Shown one piece after another: positions 24,001 through 33,000 of a DNA stretch of 64,000 bases; position 1 is the stretch's first letter; each line of letters opens with the position of its first letter. A program made the translations under genes and the position numbers. The stretch lies in contig VTPC01090587.1 in the NCBI GenBank assembly GCA_011009095.1, positions 1,043,980 through 1,107,979 of the forward strand. Reading direction: 5' to 3'. Source of the stretch: Ignelater luminosus. Its lineage: Eukaryota; Arthropoda; Insecta; Coleoptera; Elateridae. Under the pieces are notes generated by a model. It did not search any database. It was not told the DNA's origin and was given only the letters and a program-made list of their open reading frames with translations.

Positions 24001-27000
24001 CTGCTTTTGATTCTCTAATGAAGTCTCCTAACGTACTGATTTATGGGTTGGTACTACCATTTTTTACTTAACAATTCTTATGGCAACCATAAACATAACG
24101 ATTTATGCCAATGTTAGTTACTATTATCTAGGTAAAAGTGTTGAGTACATCTTCAATTTTACCAGTGGCGTGTAACAAAAAATAACCAGATTTGTCAAAA
24201 TGTGTTAAACTGCAAGAATTTTTTCATTTTACTCAGAAACTTCCCCAAGGGTACAAAAATTTAGTATTGTTGGAAATCTCTATTAGATAGTAGGAAAATA
24301 GTTATACACAGCCATGAACACAAAAATGTCAAATAGAAAAACATTTCAGAATCTGTATATTTTGTGTTTTGTATTTTAAAACAAGATAATATTAAATTAT
24401 TTAGTAATATTTAACTGACAGTAAATCAGCATTTAAGGTGTAAATCTGCGAACTGTAGAGTTCATAAGATTCTTTCTAATCATGTTTCTAATTGGCACCC
24501 ATTGTTACATGAATTTTCTTATAAAGAAATAAAATGAAATTTTAAAGCTATACAAATAACCACAACAAGAATAAACAACCTCTGATGTGGCAAATGTGGT
24601 AATTTCTAATTTTCATTCACTTAAATTCACATAAAAATTATTTATTTTTAATGGTAACATTAGAATCACTTTAGTGTTTTCCATCTGCGCTAATTATGTA
24701 GTTAAAATGCTTTTAGGTAAACAAGAATCCAAACATGGATAACATTGTCAAAGAATGCCCACATACCAAATTTCACCACCACCCATGGATACTTTTATAA
24801 TTTATAAAACTTTGAACTGTATGAATATTAACATATAAGGGATGATTAACTGGAAAAATAATTTATTGTGTATTGTGATATTAAGGGCCGGTTTTTTCAC
24901 CTCTCTGTAAAGTTGTCATTTAGTAAAGGGAACTTTTATTTAAACTGCACATTAAATTGGCCGTTAAATAAATGCGTCTTTTCAACAGTTTTATTATTAT
25001 CATTAACAAATCGACAGATTAGTATATGTAAAATAGGTTGGCAACAAAAATGATGATAAACTAACTTCACCGTATGAGTAAGAAAGCTAATGTAACATAT
25101 GTTTAAGAGTGAGGCAAAAAAATAAGCAAAATAATTTGGTAGAAGAAATGCGATCTAGCCTCACTTTTCTGACGTTTCTGTAGTGCAAAGGTACGTATTA
25201 ATTATGAATACAGCAAAGTAAGTATATGAATAATGTGTGTGTCATTAGATGGATCTGGAAAATCGAGGCGGAGGTAATCAAGTATGTACTTAAAGAAAAA
25301 GAAAACGTTCGAAGAATTTCACAGAATTGGAAACAAGATTTCTAATTGATGTAGTCATTCGACATATAAAGATAGTTGAAAATAAAAAAACTGACTATTA
25401 CATGGAAGGAAAAAATCAAATTTGGGAAAAGATTTCCCAAGAATTTAAAGCACTTGCTGGGAATGAAAGAAGTGTTACTGTTTTGAGAAATAAATATGAC
25501 ACTATAAAACAAACATTAAAATCTAAATTATCCAAAAACAAACTAAAGTTTTCAGAACAGGCAGCAGACAGGCAGATGTACAAGAATTAACAGATTTTGA
25601 GGAAAAACTGATGGGATATCTTCAGTTAAACATAAACGGTTTACCAGCTAATTTTGATAGTGATCAGGTATTAAATGGTAAGTATTGCATGAACACAATA
25701 ATAAATCTTATTATTTGTCATTAATATTTCAGAGAACACAAGTAGTAGTGCAGTTGTAGAGCCCAACCTGAACAGTAATTTTTTTTATGTAAACGAATTA
25801 GCACCAGCAGAAGCCACTGATACTATTTTGGCAGAGTGTGTTTTCAATTCAGAACAAGCATCATTTGATGTATTAACAAATGCTGCTGAACTTGATACCT
25901 CGGATGTAGTACAAATAACACAGATCACCGAAGAAACTAAAGTATGTTTTAAGTATAAGGTTTTCAATTTGTGATATTAATATATACTTTTCGAAAAACA
26001 CTCCCACAAAATGATGGGAAAGCTGGAATCCCAGGATGTTAAGAGAAAAAAAACACAAAGCTTTAAGGACTCCACCATTCCCTGCAAAATCTGCAACAAA
26101 GGATCTATTGAATTCTAAACTAGAGCAAATATTAGATTCAAGAACTCAACTTGTTGAATTACAAAGAAATGTAATTCAAAAAGACAATGAAATTAAAGAA
26201 AAGCGGGTGATTGAAGAAGACCAATTTAGAATGAAAGAGAGAAAATTAAAGCTGGAACTATTAGAATTGAAAATTGAGAGAAACAAATTAAAGATTCATT
26301 TATTGCAAAAACAGTTAGAAGGGTAGACACAGTATTCTAATCTAGAGGGGGGAAACACTAAAAGATGTTAATAGTCATGAAACTCTATCGTAGGGAATGA
26401 AAAAAAATAAAGCTTATGAAAGGAAATATTTATGATGGTGATTTATTTATTTGTGTATTTGTCTCATCGACAATTTAGAATTTAGTTGTTATATAATCTT
26501 TTCTCACTGAAATCCATCCTTCAGTTATAGACTATGCAGATTGGGCTACTTTTTGACAGTTCATCATTGAAATAAATATAAAGGAATAATCAGAAATAAT
26601 AAACTATAACCAAACTTTATTATGTGATCTTTTTACAAAATAGAACTATTAATTTAATTGGAAGATTTAATAATAATAATAATAATAACATAGTCGAGGT
26701 ATATATTTGAAATAATTAATAAACATACATATCTTGGTCCTACATATGTACTAAATTGAAATGCTGCAAGAAAAAGTAGTAGTAATGTCGGCTACCTCTG
26801 TGAACTGTAACTATAATGTTATTCTCACAAATGAATTCGGCGTGACTTTCCATTGCCATAGTATACTTCAGTCAAGTCTTTTTTACATATGTTACATCAT
26901 AATAATTCGGCAAAGTACTTCACTATTGTTTGTCTCATAGCATGACGTGCCTGTTCTATAATTCCTGCCCCTTGATGTTCTTGGTCTTGATCATTTTCCA

Positions 27001-30000
27001 CATCAATGTCATTTCCATCATTTGGTAATACATCTTGGTTATTGCAAGCCAAATTATGTACCACTGCACTTGCTACTATAATGGCTTGGGTTAAGGCTAA
27101 ATGAGTCCGAATACCCATTGATAAAATTGGAAAACGTCGTTTCCATATTCCAAATGTTCTTTCAACTACATTTCGAGGTCATATCTGAGATTCGTTATAC
27201 AGTCTTTGGGCATCTGTTTGTGGATTATCAAATGGTGTTAATAAGTAAGGACGCAATTGGTAGCCACTGTCCCCTAGTAAAATAAAGTTTATTTGGCCAG
27301 TTTCAAAATGCGTTCTTATACCTGAGTTATTAAAAATATAACTATCGTGAGCAGCTCCTGGCCATCGCAAAACAATATCAATTATGCAATTGTTTGCATC
27401 ACTTATAACCTGAACATTCAAAGAAAAATACCCTTTTCGGTTGCAGAAATTTTCACCAACATCTCCACCTACAACATTTTGGATAGTTAGTAATCACTCT
27501 TTATGATTCATTTAAACTGACCTGGTGATTGTATTTTTACATGGGTACAATCTATTGCCTCAATCACTCTTGGAAATCTTGCTATTCTAGAGAACTCTAG
27601 AACTGCAATTTGTGGAAATTTAATATACCGATCGCGAAGATTTGCTATTGCATATACAACACGTTTAATGATCTTTCCACATGTTGATTTGCTTATACCA
27701 CCAAAATCAGCTACATTAATGTAGAAATTACCTGATGCAAGTAATTTTAATGTCAATAATAGCTGCTGTAATGGAGGTATAGGACTATTTCTAAAATTAA
27801 AATATTACATGATTATTACTATCTGTATAATTTGCCTAATTGCTTTATTACTTACTTATCTGTAGGATGGGAAATATCTGTCTCAATCTCATTTAAAAAA
27901 TTTTGCACAGTCACTTTAGATATCCTAAATCTTTGGATAAATTCTTTGTCATCCCAGGTTTCCCAGTTATTTATCTTGGGTCTCACAGTATAATCCTTTC
28001 GATCACGATTTATGATGTTAATGACGTTGTATATATCTTGATCTATCATAAAATCAAGTTCTTCATTAAAGATATCATGCATCATCATGGTTTAAATGTA
28101 ATTTATTTATATTGGCATTTCATCCAAAACAAAACAGATTTGTAGGTTATCTACTCGATAACTGTTTACTGGCTAGTTCAAGTAGCCTTTAAAGTTATAG
28201 ACCACTTAACTACATTTGTCAGAAGGATAAGCGTTATTGGCAGATGAAAAGACAGTTTTGTTAGTTATCGACTACATAAATTTATAGACAACTTTATAGA
28301 GAGGTGAAAAAAGCGGCCCTAAGAGTGATATTTATTATTATACAATCTACTATTACTGTAATTGTATTTTATAATAAATTATAGATTTTATTAGATTTTG
28401 GATTCTAGCATCCGACTCCCCATTCTTATGGTTTTACATTCCGCTAATTTTTGGAAGAATAGCCTGCAGGTAGGGTGATCTGTTCTAACAATCTTAATGT
28501 ACTTACCTTTAAGATTTACTAATTGTTAAATCTACATTTTTTTCTCTTAATGAATCAGAGACAATTAACCTATTAACATTGTTATAAATAAGTATTATTA
28601 AAGTTTTCTTTATTTGCTACTTAACAGTACTATCGTAGTAGATAATTTTACGGCCTGAATTATTTAAAAGCTTTTGGTTGCATCTAATAGATCCTTGTAT
28701 TTAGAAGCTGTATGGTTTATTATAAAAGATCAAATTATTACTTTTTACTACAGCATTAGGTATTTGAATTTCCAGTGTGATAAAATCAGAATACTAGGTA
28801 CATAGAAATATATCTTCATTCATAACTCTTTTGTTAATTTGTTTCATAACCTAATAAGAAAAAACATTGACAACTGACATTACCTAGGTATTTACACCTT
28901 TTAAATATCAGAAAGTGTATAAATATATTTTGAAGGACAGCAATGATAAAGGCTTCAAATCGGATAACTCAACTGAACATCAGTGATTTATGTATTTATC
29001 ATACAATTATGTATTAAACACCCAGAATACAGTGTGTCCACATTTTGATGCTCACTATTGGGATCTCGGAAATTGTAAGAGATACGAAGTCGGTTAAATT
29101 AGAAAAGATTTGGCTATTTTGCAGATCAGTTTACTTATGCTTTTGTTTTTTCAAAAAAGTCCACGGCTTACTAGATATTAGCTAAAAACGAAATTCTTAT
29201 TTTTTTTAAAAGTGAAATATCTCAGGAACAAGCAAAGATAGAAAAGAACAGCAAAGAGGGTGTTTTAGAGAATTTACTCCGAAACGCAGAAGAATTATTT
29301 TCGCAATTGTCTTTTGTTTTATTTCGGCGGTGAAACGTAAATCCAAATTTTTTCTAATGGAACGCCTACTTGATTTCCATATTACTGAACTGCACGCCTT
29401 AAATGCTCTTCAGTGATACATGGTTTGACATAGCTATTCTTTTGTTTAACCGAGTTATGAAGTGAAAATCATTTTTCATCATAGTGCCCCATGAAATCTA
29501 ACACACAAAGTCGTGGAGTTTTATCAAAGAAATTCATTTGTTATGCAAAAATTGCTAAAACAAAATAAATACGCTTTTATGGGGCATTAGCTGCTTATTT
29601 GATGCTATCTATGAATGCTCAGTAAAGTATCCAAAAAGAGTCTTTTGTTTTGTTTTAGCAATTATTACATAACAAATGTAATTTATCTGACAAAAATTAA
29701 TGATTTTCATATGTTTAAAGCCATGGCACACTAAGTGGGAAATGCTTTTTATTTAAAAAAAAATAAAATAATTTTGTTTTTACCAAATATCTAGTAAGCC
29801 GCGAACTTTTTTGAAAAAACAAAAGCATAAGTAAACTGATCTCCAAAATAGCCAAATCTTTTCTAATTTAACCGACTTCGTATCTCTTACAATTTCCGAG
29901 ATTCCAATAGTGAGCATCGAAATGTGGACACACTGTATAATACTTTATGTAATTTATTACACATACACAACTGTGATACGAATCAAGATAAAGCATTACT

Positions 30001-33000
30001 TCCAAACAAATATATTGTATAATGAAATGACATAAGAATTTAGATTAGAAATTGGAATAATATGCTAATATTGTGGTTATTAGTAAGAACAACTTATTCC
30101 TATTTATTGTATAAATAACAAAATTGTTGTAAAGCAGACTAGCTACTTAAACAACACACACAATAAATTTGGTCTCTGATTTAATACCTTAATAAGAAAA
30201 AAGAGACTTTTTAAATTTCTTTCTTGTAAAAGCATTAATTGCAGGAACATGCAGGTAACAGCAATTACCCTTGTACAATATAGTAACTGATTCTTGTCTA
30301 CTTCTTATTGTTGTGATCTTCACTTATACGCAATTCCGGTATGCAGTTGGTGGCTGTAACACTAAAAAGCATTCACAATAAAGTGAATAAAACTAAAAAT
30401 GTAATAATATTGTTTTATTTAGTATTGTGTAATTTAGAATGATGTATGACATTTAAGAATTTATTAATTGTAACTGAAATATTAAGAGAACATAACCTAG
30501 AATTGTCAATTTGACAATCTGCAGGCAGCCAACCTTAATGATGGGCAAAACAATACATTCTGAAAATTACCATATGGATACAAATTGCTGTATCGAGAAA
30601 ATAGAAACGTAATTTTTTTATTATTTATTAGTAAACAATCTTGGTATTCCTTGTTTTTATTTTTTATATTGATATTTTTTCCTGTTTTGTTGTCAATAAT
30701 TAGTCTTTTAAAAATAAAGCTCGATTTCGTTGCAGTTAGAAACATGTAAACTTTTATTACTCCCCCTTCCTTCCCAAACTGTACTGACATGGTTTTGCAC
30801 ATCACTAACCAATCTAAAACTGGCATTTTTCAAATCAAAATGTTTCTACTGGATTATGAAACAATACGAAATTGTCAATTAAATAAATAATTTTTGCAGG
30901 TTGGTGAAAAAATATTGTATACACCATCAGACTAAAGTTCGTTAATCCCTCAACTAAACTTGCAATCTCGAGATTAACATCTCACTTTACTCCCCTTGGT
31001 ATACAGTGTGTCCAAGATAAGGATGCACAGCATGGGGATCTTGGAAACGGTAAGCGATACAGGGTCGGTTAAATGGGATGAAAGTTGGCTATTTATAGGA
31101 CCTTTTTGTTGGCGTTTACAAAATCTAGATATCGTGAATATTTTCAGAGATATTAAAAAAAAAGTAGATTTCTCGATTTTTGTTATTATTTTTTTCTTTT
31201 ATTTATTTGAAGAGACTCTATCATAGTTACATCATTAAAATCATGACAACAAGAGACAACAATTGAAAATTGTTTTTCCGCCTATTTAAAAAAATGAGGT
31301 TGATGATGGTTACTCGAAACCGAAACGTTGTACAAGAATTTTGTTAGCGTATTTTAATAGAGAACAAAAAGTGGCAATAGAAAGGTGGTTTTAGTTTTCC
31401 GATATTTCTTCAAATAAATGAAAGAAAAAATAAAAACGAAAATCAAGAAATCTACTTTTTTTTTTAAAATCTCTGAAACTATCCAAGATATCTAGATTTA
31501 GCAAACGCCAACAAAAAGGTCCTATAAATAGCCAACTTTCATCCCGTTTAACCGATGCTGAATCTCTTACCGTTTCCAAGATCTCCATGCTGTGCATCCT
31601 TATCTTGGACACGCTGTATATAGGCATTAGGTAAGTTTGATCCAATCGACTTTATTTGATCCCAAGAATCTGTGATAGCTCTATGTCCACAGTTTTGGGA
31701 CTCCCTGTATTTATAATGCCCATGTGCATTTGTAACAGAAATTCTATGCTATAATTTTGATTTGGCAAATTTAAACTAAATAACAAGATTAGAAAGAATA
31801 AGATATACTATTATGACTTTCATAACTGCCCCGAGTGAGCAAAAAGCAAAAGAAAGCCACATCATGTTCCAACTGGTCCTAACTCTTAAACAATGTTGAA
31901 GATTTTTTATGTTATAGTTTTGTCTTTAGTTAAACATAGAAATACAAACAAAACAAAAAAGGGCACCATATTTATTAATTTCTTAATTAGCAGCTTGAAC
32001 ATAAGGACAGCAGCATTTTTACATATTTCAGTTACTTTCAGGGTTGTCAAGTTTGTTACTGATTTAATCTAAGCCATACGTAAAGTTACTAAATAACGAT
32101 GTCATCCCAAATGGGTAAAAATTGGACTTTATTTAGAGACTCGGAAATTTTTAATGCTAATGCATCTTTTGGTTGGACAAACTAGTAAACATTTACACTG
32201 TGATGTAGAACGTTTCAATATTGAATATACGTACTTCAAATTCAATTCAAAAAGAAAACACTTGAAATTTAGGAATGAGGTATTTATTACTACAAAGTTA
32301 AATACAGATTAAGTCTTCAGGATTATGTTTTAACATTTTTAATTTAAAAAATCAATATTCCTTGGGCAAACTTTAAATTCAATAATAATACACTTTAAAA
32401 TAATTTGAGTTTGAAGGTGATCGGAAGTGGAAAGGGGAGAAGACAATGCCTGCTCTACAATAATAAGGAGGAAATTTTTGCCCTACCAGAAATTTATCCA
32501 AGCTTTTGCTTCTGGTTGCAGCCGTGCTTGAAATGTCAGTGAATTTGCATTTAGAGGTTATAATTTATTTATGAATGTGATGTTTTCCATATGACTTAGT
32601 TAAATGACAGTGTCAAAATTAACAAAAGGGTGTAATGTCAAAGTTATGACATGAGGAATTAAGATGGACAGTTGAACATGATTTTTTTGCAGTCTTTCAA
32701 ACTATTTAGTACTTACACTTCAAGTTCTACTATTTACAAAGTCCAATTTCTGTTATTAATTTGTTACATTCCTATGAAGGTATTTGCAAACAAGGTTTTA
32801 AAAGTCCGGTTATTTCTGACGTTGTCATATATACACCGTTCAACAACTTAAATATAACAAAAAATATATGTTTACAATTTGTTTCTCTTAATGGTACACA
32901 GTTGATGGAATTTTGCAAGAACCTTCTTATTTTTCTGCATGTATACTAAATTCTATGCATGACCTCTGAATACAAAACGTCATATGTAGTTTCGTTGATT

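Larger units (their letters stand above)
24885..28319. mobile_element. PIF/Harbinger transposon, nearly intact, two genes
   Basis: 3,435 bp. The terminal inverted repeats begin GGGCCG, run into TTTTTTCACCTCTCT, and then differ at only one more position through AAAGTTGTC: about 33 bp with two mismatches. The 3-bp target duplication TAA (24882-24884 and 28320-28322) fits the TWA preference of Harbinger. It holds the two genes typical of the superfamily, facing each other: a Myb/SANT-like DNA-binding protein on the plus strand (about 25.29-26.32 kb) and a DDE nuclease on the minus strand (28088-26897). An (AAT)n run lies at about 26671-26690. It is inserted in intron 1 of 14-3-3 epsilon. Confidence 0.93.

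Noticed and set aside
30506..30826. 106-codon minus-strand ORF starting [10 protein letters not shown]
   Set aside because: No motif, repeat or splice context supports it.
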